A stretch of DNA of 38,885 bases from an uncultured Oscillospiraceae bacterium. GTDB lineage: Bacteria > Bacillota > Clostridia > Oscillospirales > Oscillospiraceae. Below, in pieces: positions 1-10,810 of the stretch (positions are counted from its first letter, which is position 1; every line of letters begins with the position of its first letter). Location of the stretch: positions 1-38,885 of the forward strand of contig CALWXR010000029.1 in NCBI GenBank assembly GCA_944385535.1, read 5' to 3'. The translations under genes and the position numbers were made by a program. The notes below the pieces were generated by a model. That model was not told where the DNA came from, made no database searches, and saw only the letters and a program-made list of their open reading frames with translations.

Positions 1-16
1 GAGTCCGTTTTAATGG

Positions 17-957
17 ACAGATAAAATGCTAACATAACCCCAGGAAAAGAAATGGGGGATCTCAACATGGCAAAGGCAGCAGCAATCAGCTTCAAAGAAT
101 TTCGGACTCGGTACAATACAGAGGCAGCCTGTCGGGAGGAACTGTTCCGTCAGCGGTTTCCCAAGGGCTTCGTTTGTCCCAAATGCGGCTGCACGGAGTA
201 TTATCCTATCCGAGGGCGAAAAACCTGCCAATGCCGTTCCTGTCGGCATCAGACTTCCGTTACCGCCGGAACGGTCATGCACCGCACCCATCTTCCCCTG
301 ACCATCTGGTTCTGGGCCATTTATCTGTGCGTCACAGATAAGCGCGGAATCTGTGCTGTTCAGCTGAGCAATACCCTGGGAATCTGTTATGAATCCGCAT
401 GGTATCTTTTGAAGCGAATCCGTGCCGCTATGGGGCAAAGAGATGCAAATTACCAACTTTCCGGTATCGTGGAGATGGACGATTGCTATGTCGGCGGTCC
501 TTCCCATAATGGAAAAAGAGGTCGGGGAACGGACAAAGCAAAGGTTGTAGTGGCTGTATCCAAGGCGGAGAACGGTGTCCCTCTGTTTGCCCGGATGAAG
601 GTTGTAGAGGACATTAAAGGAAAAACCTTACAGCAGATTGTGAACGAATACTTTGCGGACAAAACCAGGGTCGAGTGCGATGGATACAGAAGCTACCGGG
701 GACTAGATGGCGTGGAGTTGAACTACAGCATCTACGAAGCCGGTGATCTACACTGGCTTCACACCGTTATCAGCAACTTTAAAACCTTTTTGATGGGAAC
801 CTATCATGGTAGAATGACGGAATTGCAGAGCTACATGGATGAGTTCTGCTTCCGCTTCAACCGAAGAACCACCGGAAACCAGTTGTTCCTGCGTTTGACC
901 AGAGCTGTTGCTACATCTTGTGCCTTGCTGAGTTAATACGATAAGCATTTTTTCTAT
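17..957 (+). mobile_element. IS1595-family insertion sequence
   Basis: One transposase gene lies between short imperfect inverted ends. The left end (17-33, core AAAATGCTAAC) faces the right end (941-957, whose complement reads ATAGAAAAAATGCTTAT). About 13 of 17 positions match, with the AAAATGCT core shared exactly. IS1595 elements usually carry terminal inverted repeats beginning GG and make 8-bp target duplications. No convincing duplication is visible at either flank, so the exact ends are uncertain and the element may be old. The right end stops about 55 bp before the -35 box of the pyrimidine operon promoter. Confidence 0.7.
67..936 (+). CDS. IS1595 family transposase
   Basis: Transposase catalysing movement of the surrounding insertion sequence. 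Counting from the upstream ATG at 52, the N-terminus has a zinc ribbon with two CxxC pairs (C42/C45 and C61/C64), followed by an ISXO2-like DDE/DDN catalytic domain. Recognisable blocks are EMDDCYVGG (first Asp), VECDGYRSY (second Asp), LHTVISNFKTFLMGTYHG and DEFCFRFNRR near the C-terminus. The ATG at 67 has GGGGGA about nine bases upstream; the ATG at 52 is the alternative start. The family's catalytic Lys normally lies just after the TYHG motif (KKHLQ-like), but here the stretch reads RMTELQ, about two residues shorter. Activity is therefore uncertain although the frame is intact. Family assignment is firm. Confidence 0.93.
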   Translation: MAKAAAISFKEFRTRYNTEAACREELFRQRFPKGFVCPKCGCTEYYPIRGRKTCQCRSCRHQTSVTAGTVMHRTHLPLTIWFWAIYLCVTDKRGICAVQLSNTLGICYESAWYLLKRIRAAMGQRDANYQLSGIVEMDDCYVGGPSHNGKRGRGTDKAKVVVAVSKAENGVPLFARMKVVEDIKGKTLQQIVNEYFADKTRVECDGYRSYRGLDGVELNYSIYEAGDLHWLHTVISNFKTFLMGTYHGRMTELQSYMDEFCFRFNRRTTGNQLFLRLTRAVATSCALLS

Positions 958-1010
958 TTTCCCCCATTTCTCCCCCGACAAAAGGCCCGTTTTCTTTTTG
1001 ACTTTTTCTG

Positions 1011-1039
1011 TTGACAAACGATTCCCGGTATGCTATAAT
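1011..1039 (+). promoter_or_regulatory. consensus sigma-A promoter of the pyr operon
   Basis: TTGACA (1011-1016), a 17-bp spacer and TATAAT (1034-1039) form a perfect match to the vegetative promoter consensus, with a TGC extended -10. Transcription should start near 1046, giving a leader of about 90 nt before pyrC. Confidence 0.93.
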
Positions 1040-1055
1040 TCCAAGGATAAATCAC

Positions 1056-1105
1056 AGCGGCTCGCCGCAGTACCGTCTTGCCGCTTTCCGGCAGGACATT
1101 TTTTT
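1056..1105 (+). promoter_or_regulatory. pyr operon leader attenuator
   Basis: The leader contains an intrinsic terminator. A 9-bp stem (1075-1083 with 1089-1097, one T-G wobble, loop CTTTC) is followed by seven T at 1099-1105, upstream of the first gene. Two competing pairings are visible. GCGG (1057-1060) can pair with CCGC (1065-1068) in an early hairpin. AGCGGC (1056-1061) can also pair perfectly with GCCGCT (1080-1085), which would dismantle the terminator. This matches the anti-antiterminator, antiterminator, terminator logic of pyr operons. The conserved PyrR-binding loop was not found, so the sensor is unknown. Confidence 0.68.
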
Positions 1106-1135
1106 AGGTCTTAACAAAAACGAAAGGAGAACACT

Positions 1136-2353
1136 ATGGCACAGCTGACCAAGGCAAAGGTTATCACCGCTTCTCTGGGCTCCGTATTCGCTGAGCAGGC
1201 TGGCGCGTCCATTTCTCCCTCTGTTCTTTCCCGTTTTGATTCCTCCCAGTATTTTCTTTTTCCCGGCTTTTGTGATGTGCATGTGCATTTCAGAGAGCCG
1301 GGATTTTCTTATAAGGAGACGATCTTCTCGGGAAGCCGGGCCTCCGCCCGGGGCGGCTACACCGCCGTATGCACCATGCCCAACCTGAACCCGGTTCCGG
1401 ACAGCGCAGAGCATCTGCAGCCCCAGTTGGATCTCATCGAGGAAACCGCCTGCATCCACGTCTACCCCTACGGGGCCATCACCGTGGGCGAGCAGGGGCA
1501 GATCCTGGCGGATCTGGAGGGCATGGCGCCCCATGTGGCCGGTTTTTCCGACGACGGCCGGGGGGTGCAGAGCGCCGACATGATGAAAGACGCCATGCTT
1601 CGGGCCAAGGCCCTGGGTAAGATCATCGTGGCCCACTGCGAGGACAATACCCTGCTCCGGGGCGGCTATATCCACGACGGAGACTACGCCAAAGGTCACG
1701 GCCACCGGGGCATCTGCTCGGAAAGCGAATGGGGCCAGATCGCCCGGGACTTAGAGCTGGTGCGCCAGACCGGCTGCGCCTACCACGTGTGCCACATCTC
1801 CACCAAGGAGAGCGTGGAGCTGATCCGCCGGGCCAAGGGTGAGGGCCTGGATGTGACCTGCGAGACCGCCCCCCACTACCTGCTCATGGACGACAGCATG
1901 CTGGAAGAGGACGGCCGCTTTAAAATGAACCCGCCCATCCGAAGCCGGGAGGATCGGGAAGCCCTGGTAGCCGGCGTCTTGGACGGCACCATCGATATGA
2001 TCGCCACGGATCACGCCCCCCACTCCGCCGAGGAAAAGAGCCGGGGCCTGGAAAAGAGCATCTTCGGCATTGTAGGCATTGAGACCGCCTTCCCCCTGCT
2101 GTACACCTACCTGGTGAGGCCCGGCGTGCTCACTTTGGAGCAGCTGGTGGAGCTTCTGTGCGTCAATCCCCGCCGCCGGTTCTCCATCCCCCTGGGCACG
2201 GACTACACGGTGTGGGACTTAAACGCCCAATACACCATTGACCCGGCGGACTTCCTTTCTCTGGGCAAGTCCACCCCCTTTGCCGGCTGGCAGGTTCAGG
2301 GAAAATGCGTGGCCACCGTCTGCGACGGCAAGCTGGTCTACAGCGCCGAATAA
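1136..2353 (+). CDS. pyrC: dihydroorotase
   Basis: Third step of UMP synthesis: reversible cyclisation of N-carbamoyl-L-aspartate to dihydroorotate by a zinc amidohydrolase. The metal motif DVHVHFREPG (H49 and H51) lies near the N-terminus. CHIS, the GHGH(R)GICSE stretch and the late ATDHAPHSAEEK motif, which carries the catalytic Asp, are all present. At 405 residues it is slightly shorter than the usual ~425, mainly at the N-terminus. ATG at 1136 follows AAAGGAGA. It is the first gene of the pyrimidine operon, directly behind the leader attenuator, so its expression should follow pyrimidine supply. Confidence 0.93.
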   Translation: MAQLTKAKVITASLGSVFAEQAGASISPSVLSRFDSSQYFLFPGFCDVHVHFREPGFSYKETIFSGSRASARGGYTAVCTMPNLNPVPDSAEHLQPQLDLIEETACIHVYPYGAITVGEQGQILADLEGMAPHVAGFSDDGRGVQSADMMKDAMLRAKALGKIIVAHCEDNTLLRGGYIHDGDYAKGHGHRGICSESEWGQIARDLELVRQTGCAYHVCHISTKESVELIRRAKGEGLDVTCETAPHYLLMDDSMLEEDGRFKMNPPIRSREDREALVAGVLDGTIDMIATDHAPHSAEEKSRGLEKSIFGIVGIETAFPLLYTYLVRPGVLTLEQLVELLCVNPRRRFSIPLGTDYTVWDLNAQYTIDPADFLSLGKSTPFAGWQVQGKCVATVCDGKLVYSAE

Positions 2354-2414
2354 CCATTTAGTCAACCATCCGCTTTTTTAATTGGAAGCGAAACATATAG
2401 GAGGATATCCAATC

Positions 2415-5582
<3,168 letters not shown>

Positions 5583-5616
5583 TCCCTGGATTTATAGCGC
5601 GCAGTTAGGAGGAACG

Positions 5617-6354
5617 ATGAAACAGAGTATATTTCAAATCCTGAGCAACACCCCCTTAACGGACAGCGTATACAAAATGGTGCTCTCCGGAGATACCTCC
5701 GCCATCACCGCCCCGGGCCAGTTTGTAAACATTCAGCTTTCCGGCATGTTCCTGCGCCGCCCCATTTCCGTGTGCGACTGGGACGACAGCAGCCTAACCA
5801 TCGTCTACAAGGTGGTGGGCAGGGGCACCGCCGCCATGGCCGCCATGGAGCCGGGGCAGGAGCTGGATATCCTCACCGGGCTGGGCAACGGTTACGACCT
5901 GAGCCTTGCCGGTGACAAGCCGGTGCTCTTAGGCGGCGGCGTGGGCGTCCCGCCCCTGTACGCCCTGGCAAAGGCGCTGATCGCCCAGGGCTGCCAGGTC
6001 TCCGTGATCCTGGGCTTTAACACCAGGAAGGAGATCTTCTTTGAGGAGGAATTCAAGGCCCTGGGCTGCGCCGTCACCGTCACCACCGCCGACGGAAGCT
6101 ATGGGGTCCAAGGCTTCGCCACCACCCCCCTGGGTGGGATGGACTACAGCTATTTCTACACCTGCGGCCCGGAGCCCATGCTGAAGGCGGTGTACAAGGC
6201 CACCGTCACCTCCGGCCAGATGAGCTTTGAGGAGCGGATGGGCTGCGGCTTCGGGGCCTGCATGGGCTGCTCCTGCAAGACCCTCACCGGGTATAAGCGG
6301 ATCTGCAAGGAAGGCCCGGTGATGAAGAAGGAGGAGATTTTATGGCAGAGTTAA
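5617..6354 (+). CDS. pyrK: dihydroorotate dehydrogenase electron transfer subunit
   Basis: FAD and [2Fe-2S] protein that passes electrons from the PyrD flavin to NAD+ in the class 1B dihydroorotate dehydrogenase. The 245-residue protein has an N-terminal ferredoxin-reductase-like FAD domain with RRPISV. The NAD-binding part has LLGGGVGVPPLYALA. The C-terminal cluster motif is CGFGACMGCSC, followed by ICKEGPV. ATG at 5617 sits behind AGGAGG. Its 3' end overlaps pyrD by 13 bp, suggesting translational coupling of the two partner subunits. Confidence 0.93.
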   Translation: MKQSIFQILSNTPLTDSVYKMVLSGDTSAITAPGQFVNIQLSGMFLRRPISVCDWDDSSLTIVYKVVGRGTAAMAAMEPGQELDILTGLGNGYDLSLAGDKPVLLGGGVGVPPLYALAKALIAQGCQVSVILGFNTRKEIFFEEEFKALGCAVTVTTADGSYGVQGFATTPLGGMDYSYFYTCGPEPMLKAVYKATVTSGQMSFEERMGCGFGACMGCSCKTLTGYKRICKEGPVMKKEEILWQS

Positions 6355-7259
6355 CCGTAAATCTGTGTGGGATCCCCCTGGACAATCCGGTGATCCCCGC
6401 CTCCGGCACCTTCGGCTACGGCTATGAGTTTGCCGAACTGTACGATATCAACATCTTAGGCACCTTCTCCTTTAAGGGCACCACCAAGGATGCCCGGTTC
6501 GGCAATCCCACCCCCCGGATCGCCGAATGCCCCGGCGGCATGATTAACGCCGTGGGCCTGCAAAATCCCGGTGTGGAGAAGGTCATCTCCCAGGAGCTGC
6601 CCAAATTAAAGCAGTGCTTCCACAAGCCGGTGATGGCCAATGTGTCCGGCTTCTCCGTGGAGGACTACGCTTACACCTGTGAAAAACTGGACAAAGAGCC
6701 CCAGGTGGGCTGGCTGGAGGTAAACGTCAGCTGTCCCAACGTCCACGGGGGCGGCATGAGCTTCGGCACAGAGCCGGAGGCCGCCGCAGAGGTAACCCGG
6801 GCGGTGAAAGCGGTGACCGCCAAGCCGGTGATCATCAAGCTTTCCCCCAACGTCACCGACATCGTCTCCATCGCCAAGGCCTGTGAGGAAGCGGGGGCCG
6901 ACGGCATCAGCCTGATCAATACCATGCTGGGCATGCGCATCGATCTGCGCACCCGCCGAAGCGTCATCGCCAACACCATGGGCGGCTACTCCGGCCCCGG
7001 TATCTTCCCGGTGGCGGTGCGGATGGTCTACCAGGTGGCCCAGGCGGTGAAGATCCCGGTGATCGGCATGGGCGGCGTCAGCAGCGCCGAGGACGTGATC
7101 GAAATGATGCTGGCGGGAGCCACCGCCGTGGAAGTGGGCGCCGCCAATCTGGTGCGTCCCTATATCTGCCGGGACATCATCCGGGAACTGCCGGAGGTTA
7201 TGGCAAAGTACAATATCCAATCTCTATCTGACATTATAGGAGGCGTAAACCATGGGTAA
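6342..7259 (+). CDS. pyrD: dihydroorotate dehydrogenase, class 1B catalytic subunit
   Basis: FMN enzyme oxidising dihydroorotate to orotate and pairing with PyrK for NAD+ reduction. The 305-residue TIM barrel shows PVIPASGTFGYG near the N-terminus. The active-site segment NVSCPNVHGGGMSFG carries the class 1B catalytic Cys. The phosphate-binding IGMGGVSSAEDV and EVGAANL lie near the C-terminus. ATG at 6342 lies inside the end of pyrK behind GGAGGAG. The stop overlaps pyrF by 8 bp. Confidence 0.94.
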   Translation: MAELTVNLCGIPLDNPVIPASGTFGYGYEFAELYDINILGTFSFKGTTKDARFGNPTPRIAECPGGMINAVGLQNPGVEKVISQELPKLKQCFHKPVMANVSGFSVEDYAYTCEKLDKEPQVGWLEVNVSCPNVHGGGMSFGTEPEAAAEVTRAVKAVTAKPVIIKLSPNVTDIVSIAKACEEAGADGISLINTMLGMRIDLRTRRSVIANTMGGYSGPGIFPVAVRMVYQVAQAVKIPVIGMGGVSSAEDVIEMMLAGATAVEVGAANLVRPYICRDIIRELPEVMAKYNIQSLSDIIGGVNHG

Positions 7260-7950
7260 GGACGTAATCGTAGCATGTGATTTTTCTTCCGCGGAAGCAA
7301 CCTTTGCCTTCCTGGACAAGTTTACCGGCCGCAAGCCCTTTGTGAAGATCGGCATGGAGCTGTACTACGCGGAAGGCCCCAGCATCGTCAAGGAGATCAA
7401 GGCCCGGGGCCACAAGATCTTCCTGGACTTGAAGCTCCACGACATTCCCAACACCGTGAAAAAGGCCATGGCGGTGCTGTCCAACCTGGATGTGGACATT
7501 ACCAACCTCCACGCCGCCGGTACCACCGCCATGATGGAAGCGGCTGTAGAGGGCCTGACCCGGCCGGACGGCACCCGTCCCCTGCTCATCGCCGTAACCC
7601 AGCTGACCTCCACCGATCAGGCGGCCATGGAAAAGGATCTGCTCATCAAAGAGCCCATCGATGAAGTTGTCATGCACTACGCGGAGACCGCCAAGAACGC
7701 CGGTCTGGACGGGGTGGTCTGCTCCCCCCTGGAGGCGGAGAAGGTCCACAGCCGCTGCGGCAAGAACTTCCTCACCGTCACCCCCGGCGTCCGCTTTGCC
7801 GACGGGGATGTGGGAGATCAGAAGCGGGTCATGACCCCCGCCGCCGCCAAGGCCATCGGCTCCGATTATATCGTGGTGGGCCGCCCCATCACCGCCGCCG
7901 CCGATCCGGTAGCCGCCTATGAGCGGTGCGTGGCCGAGTTCTGCGACTGA
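7252..7950 (+). CDS. pyrF: orotidine 5'-phosphate decarboxylase
   Basis: Last step of UMP synthesis, decarboxylating OMP. At 232 residues it has the class I signature DLKLHDIPNTVKKAM with the catalytic D-x-K-x-x-D charge network. It begins with VIVACDFSSAEAT and ends with the phosphate-gripping DYIVVGRPIT. ATG at 7252 overlaps the pyrD end and follows AGGAGG. A 43-bp gap separates it from pyrE. Confidence 0.95.
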   Translation: MGKDVIVACDFSSAEATFAFLDKFTGRKPFVKIGMELYYAEGPSIVKEIKARGHKIFLDLKLHDIPNTVKKAMAVLSNLDVDITNLHAAGTTAMMEAAVEGLTRPDGTRPLLIAVTQLTSTDQAAMEKDLLIKEPIDEVVMHYAETAKNAGLDGVVCSPLEAEKVHSRCGKNFLTVTPGVRFADGDVGDQKRVMTPAAAKAIGSDYIVVGRPITAAADPVAAYERCVAEFCD

Positions 7951-7993
7951 TCCATAGATCCACCACTTCCACTTTTGAAAAGGAGAAAAATCC

Positions 7994-8647
7994 ATGGAAA
8001 GCTACAAAAGAGAGTTTATTCAGTTCCTGGAAAGCGCCGGCGTGCTGAAATTCGGCGACTTCACCGCCAAGTCCGGCCGGAAGATCCCCTATTTCATCAA
8101 CGCGGGTATGATCAAAACCGGCAGCGAGATCGCCAAACTGGGCGAGTTCTACGCCAAGGCCTACTTTGATAAGCTGGGCAGCAAAAAGGCCGTGCTCTAC
8201 GGCCCTGCCTACAAGGGCATTTCCATCGCCGTTTCCGCCGCCGTTGCCCTGAGCAAAAACGGCCTGGACGTCCCCTTCTTCTTCAACCGGAAGGAAGTGA
8301 AGGACCACGGGGAAGGCGGCATGTTCGTGGGCTATGTGCCCCAGGCCGGTGAGGAAGTTGTGATCGTGGAGGATGTGATCACCGCCGGCACCGCCATCCG
8401 GGAGAGCATGGCCATTTTGAGCGGCTTGAAAGATGTGAAGGTAGCCGCCACCTTTGTCATGGTAGACCGGAAGGAAAAGGGCCAGGGCGAGAAGGGGGCC
8501 ATGCAGGAGATCGAGGAGCAGTTCGGCTTCCCGGTGTACTCCGTGGTGGATGTGTACGACATCATCGAGTATCTGGAAGAGGATCCCGCCAACGAAGAAA
8601 ACGTGACCCGGATCAAAAACTACCTGGCTGTGAACGGAGCGAAGTGA
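7994..8647 (+). CDS. pyrE: orotate phosphoribosyltransferase
   Basis: Joins orotate to PRPP to give OMP. At 217 residues it has the type I phosphoribosyltransferase fold with the PRPP-binding motif [17 protein letters not shown]. The family's flexible-loop region ([14 protein letters not shown]) and [13 protein letters not shown] near the N-terminus are also present. ATG at 7994 follows AAGGAGAA. It ends two bases before pyrB starts. Confidence 0.95.
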   Translation: MESYKREFIQFLESAGVLKFGDFTAKSGRKIPYFINAGMIKTGSEIAKLGEFYAKAYFDKLGSKKAVLYGPAYKGISIAVSAAVALSKNGLDVPFFFNRKEVKDHGEGGMFVGYVPQAGEEVVIVEDVITAGTAIRESMAILSGLKDVKVAATFVMVDRKEKGQGEKGAMQEIEEQFGFPVYSVVDVYDIIEYLEEDPANEENVTRIKNYLAVNGAK

Positions 8648-8648
8648 T

Positions 8649-9731
8649 ATGAGAAGTGTAATCAGCATTCTGGATTTATCCGCCGAAGAGATCAACCAGC
8701 TGATCGCCACCGCCAAGGACATCATCGCTCACCCGGAAAACTACTGGGACAAATGCGCCCACAAGAAGCTGGCTACCCTCTTCTACGAGCCCTCCACCCG
8801 TACCCGCTTAAGCTTCGAGGCCGCCATGCTGGAGCTGGGGGGCAGCGTGCTGGGCTTCAGCGAGGCCAGCTCCTCCTCCGCCTCTAAGGGGGAGAGCGTG
8901 GCCGACACCTCCAAGATCTTAAGCTGCTACGCGGACATCATCGCCATGCGTCACCCCCAGGAGGGCGCGCCCTACGTAGCCTCCCGGAACGCCACCATCC
9001 CGGTGATCAACGCCGGGGACGGCAGCCATAACCACCCCACCCAGACCCTGGCGGACATGCTGACCATCTCCCGGGAGCTGGGCCGGTTGGAGAACCTGAC
9101 CATCGGATTGTGCGGCGACCTGAAATACGGTCGAACCGTCCACTCCCTTATTGAAGCCATGAGCCGGTGCGGCAACATCCGCTTCGTCCTCATTGCCCCC
9201 AAGGAGCTGAAGATTCCCAGCTTCATCCGCTACAATGTGCTGGAAAAGTACCACATCCCCTACACCGAGGTGGAGTCCCTGGAAGAGGCCATGCCCCAGC
9301 TGGATGTGCTGTACATGACCCGGATTCAGCGGGAGCGGTTTGACGACCCCTGGGAATACGAGCGTTTGAAGGACACCTACATCCTGGATACCAAGAAAAT
9401 GGAGCTGGCGAAGGAGCGGATGTGCGTCCTGCACCCACTGCCCCGGGTGAATGAAATCAGCGTTCAGGTGGACGCGGACCCCCGGGCCGCCTACTTCCGT
9501 CAGGCCCTCAACGGCAAGTACATGCGCATGGCCCTGATCCTGAAGCTGCTGGAGGAGGCCAAGGCCAACCCCATCCGGGAGGAAATCGACACCACGGATC
9601 TGGAATATGACCGGGTCTGCACCAACCCCAAGTGCATCTCCCGCACAGAGCAGGAGCTGCCCCAGCTGTTCCGCTGCACCGACAAGGCGGCGGACATCCA
9701 CCGCTGCATCTACTGCGAACAGCGGGCATAA
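8649..9731 (+). CDS. pyrB: aspartate carbamoyltransferase with C-terminal PyrI-like zinc module
   Basis: Condenses carbamoyl phosphate with aspartate, the committed step of pyrimidine synthesis. The catalytic part has [13 protein letters not shown] (49-53 STRTR), K80 in [16 protein letters not shown] near 129, [10 protein letters not shown] and LHPLPR. The protein is 360 residues against about 305-310 for a usual PyrB. The extra ~50 residues hold C324-x4-C329-x23-C353-x2-C356, with CISRTE after the second Cys and [10 protein letters not shown] at the end. This matches the spacing of the zinc-binding domain of the PyrI regulatory chain (C-x4-C-x23-C-x2-C), but no nucleotide-binding PyrI domain is present. 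It is the last gene of the operon. Its position after pyrE and its tight spacing support one transcript. Confidence 0.94.
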   Translation: MRSVISILDLSAEEINQLIATAKDIIAHPENYWDKCAHKKLATLFYEPSTRTRLSFEAAMLELGGSVLGFSEASSSSASKGESVADTSKILSCYADIIAMRHPQEGAPYVASRNATIPVINAGDGSHNHPTQTLADMLTISRELGRLENLTIGLCGDLKYGRTVHSLIEAMSRCGNIRFVLIAPKELKIPSFIRYNVLEKYHIPYTEVESLEEAMPQLDVLYMTRIQRERFDDPWEYERLKDTYILDTKKMELAKERMCVLHPLPRVNEISVQVDADPRAAYFRQALNGKYMRMALILKLLEEAKANPIREEIDTTDLEYDRVCTNPKCISRTEQELPQLFRCTDKAADIHRCIYCEQRA

Positions 9732-9738
9732 CAAAAAC

Positions 9739-9774
9739 ACGCCGGAAAGCGGGATCCGAACCGCTTTCCGGCGT
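9739..9774 (+). terminator. pyr operon terminator
   Basis: Perfect 14-bp stem (9739-9752 with 9761-9774) with an 8-nt loop, seven bases after the pyrB stop. The tail ATTCTATATTC is T-rich but not a pure T run. Confidence 0.8.
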
Positions 9775-9849
9775 ATTCTATATTCTCCCAGTGGGAGCCA
9801 GGCAGCAAAACATGCGCCGTCCTGAACAAAGCAAAGTAGATGCGCGCCG

Positions 9850-9995
9850 CAAAGGCTCCTTTGTACAAAGGGATCTGCCAGAAAGCGGCTGAGGGATTGG
9901 GCGGCGCGCGCCGCGAATTCCCTCACACTCCGGCGAGAAGCGGAACCCTCGCCCCCGCAATTCCTCCTTACACAAAGGGGAATGCGGCTCCTTTT
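9850..9995. repeat. palindromic MITE-like intergenic repeat
   Basis: Two related units face each other. The left begins AAAGGCTCC and contains the 14-bp palindrome CCTTTGTACAAAGG (9858-9871), then CGGCTGAGGGATT. The right, read on the minus strand, begins AAAAGGAGCCGC and ends GTGAGGGAATTCGCGGC. They meet in a GC-only centre (GGCGGCGCGCGCCGC). No coding frame with a ribosome site is visible. The layout resembles palindromic repeats that recur between genes in many Clostridia genomes; that is recollection, not a search. Confidence 0.6.
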
Positions 9996-10062
9996 CTATG
10001 CTAACCGTATAAGCATAGTTTCTTACTTTCACCAAAAGCTGGGATCGGCTTTTGGTTTTTTC
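9996..10062 (+). terminator. hairpin and orphan intrinsic terminator
   Basis: A 7-bp hairpin (CTATGCT 9996-10002 with AGCATAG 10012-10018) is followed by a terminator with CCAAAAGC (10032-10039), GCTTTTGG (10048-10055) and a T run to 10062 on the plus strand. No plus-strand gene is visible between the pyr terminator and this one. It may be a backup terminator for pyr, or the end of an unannotated short RNA. Confidence 0.55.
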
Positions 10063-10105
10063 TTTGCTTCAGGCGACTCAAACGGGCAAGCAGCGGTACG
10101 CCGGA

Positions 10106-10339
10106 TCATTTACCTTCCCGGCCTACTTCCACAGGCTCCTTCACATATTCTATCAAATCCCCCGGCTGGCAGTCCAGAAGCCTACAAATACGAGAAAGAT
10201 TTTCCATTGAGATGTATTTCTTCATGCGCAGGGATTGCACAACCCCTTCCGAGAGAAGTTTTTCTTTTCGCAGTCTGTTGGTATTATAGCCATGGGCCTT
10301 CAGCTCCGCAATAATATCCACCTTATATTGAATAGGCAT
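10106..10339 (-). CDS. small XRE-family regulator (copy 1)
   Basis: A 77-residue protein that is essentially one Cro/CI-type helix-turn-helix, of the short YozG-like kind. It reads NTNRLRKEKLLSEGVVQSLRMKKYISMENLSRIC, then LLDCQPGDLIEYVKEPVE. The ATG at 10339 has GGAGGAGA upstream; an in-frame ATG at 10363 lies before that site and is unlikely. The neighbouring gene at 10428-10661 is a same-length paralogue and both end in a similar tail (EEGRKSK / EVGREGK). It probably binds DNA as a dimer. No target can be named from context. Confidence 0.8.
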   Translation of the reverse strand: MPIQYKVDIIAELKAHGYNTNRLRKEKLLSEGVVQSLRMKKYISMENLSRICRLLDCQPGDLIEYVKEPVEVGREGK

Positions 10340-10427
10340 GGTATCTCCTCCTTGGAATGTCAACCGCCTTAGTTCCCACTCCCCTCCCCGGAAGTCAGGC
10401 AGCAGATGGAAACGATGGTACGCCGGA

Positions 10428-10661
10428 TCATTTACTTTTCCGGCCCTCTTCCACCGTCTCCTTCACATATTCCATCAAATCCCCCGGCTGACATTCCAAC
10501 ACTTCACATAAACGCGCAATGGTCTTTGCGTCCAATCCGCCGGTTCCGTTTTTGATCGCGGTCAATGTTCCCTGGCCCATCAGTTTCTCTTTGCGGATTC
10601 TGTATGTGGTGTAGCCCTTCTCTTTCAAAAGGGCAAACAACTTTGTGTACACGATTGGCAT
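10428..10661 (-). CDS. small XRE-family regulator (copy 2)
   Basis: A 77-residue single-domain Cro/CI-type helix-turn-helix protein and paralogue of the downstream gene. Shared features are the MPI start, YxxxRxRKEKL in the first helices, and LExCQPGDLxEYVKE at the end. ATG at 10661 follows AGAAGGAGA. The DNA around the two stop codons is also alike (GGTACGCCGGATCATTTAC at both), consistent with tandem duplication that included flanking sequence. A promoter lies immediately upstream, and both copies may share it. Confidence 0.82.
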   Translation of the reverse strand: MPIVYTKLFALLKEKGYTTYRIRKEKLMGQGTLTAIKNGTGGLDAKTIARLCEVLECQPGDLMEYVKETVEEGRKSK

Positions 10662-10687
10662 AACAGGTTCTCCTTCTATCGGGGGCA

Positions 10688-10716
10688 GTTTTATTCGGCA
10701 AATGAAGAATAGACAA
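10688..10716 (-). promoter_or_regulatory. putative promoter of the tandem XRE genes
   Basis: On the minus strand, TTGTCT (10711-10716), a 17-bp spacer and TAAAAC (10688-10693) lie just upstream of the second XRE gene. The match is fair, not perfect. Confidence 0.5.
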
Positions 10717-10762
10717 AAGGAAGCACATCTTAACGGATCTTTCCGAAAGGATGTGCTTCCTT
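10717..10762 (-). terminator. terminator after the GGGtGRT gene
   Basis: A 13-bp stem (AAGGAAGCACATC 10717-10729 with GATGTGCTTCCTT 10750-10762) with a 20-nt loop. On the minus strand it continues into TTTTGTC. It closes the nifU-like/GGGtGRT transcript. Confidence 0.75.
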
Positions 10763-10810
10763 GCTTTCTGTTTACGATTTCAGGGATCGGAACTTATTCG
10801 GTTTCCCCTC

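Noticed and set aside
9996-10018. CTATGCTAACCG...TATAAGCATAG resembles the two IS1595 ends brought together
   Set aside because: It is only about 23 bp and palindromic, so similarity to both ends is expected from similarity to one. Too short to claim a remnant.
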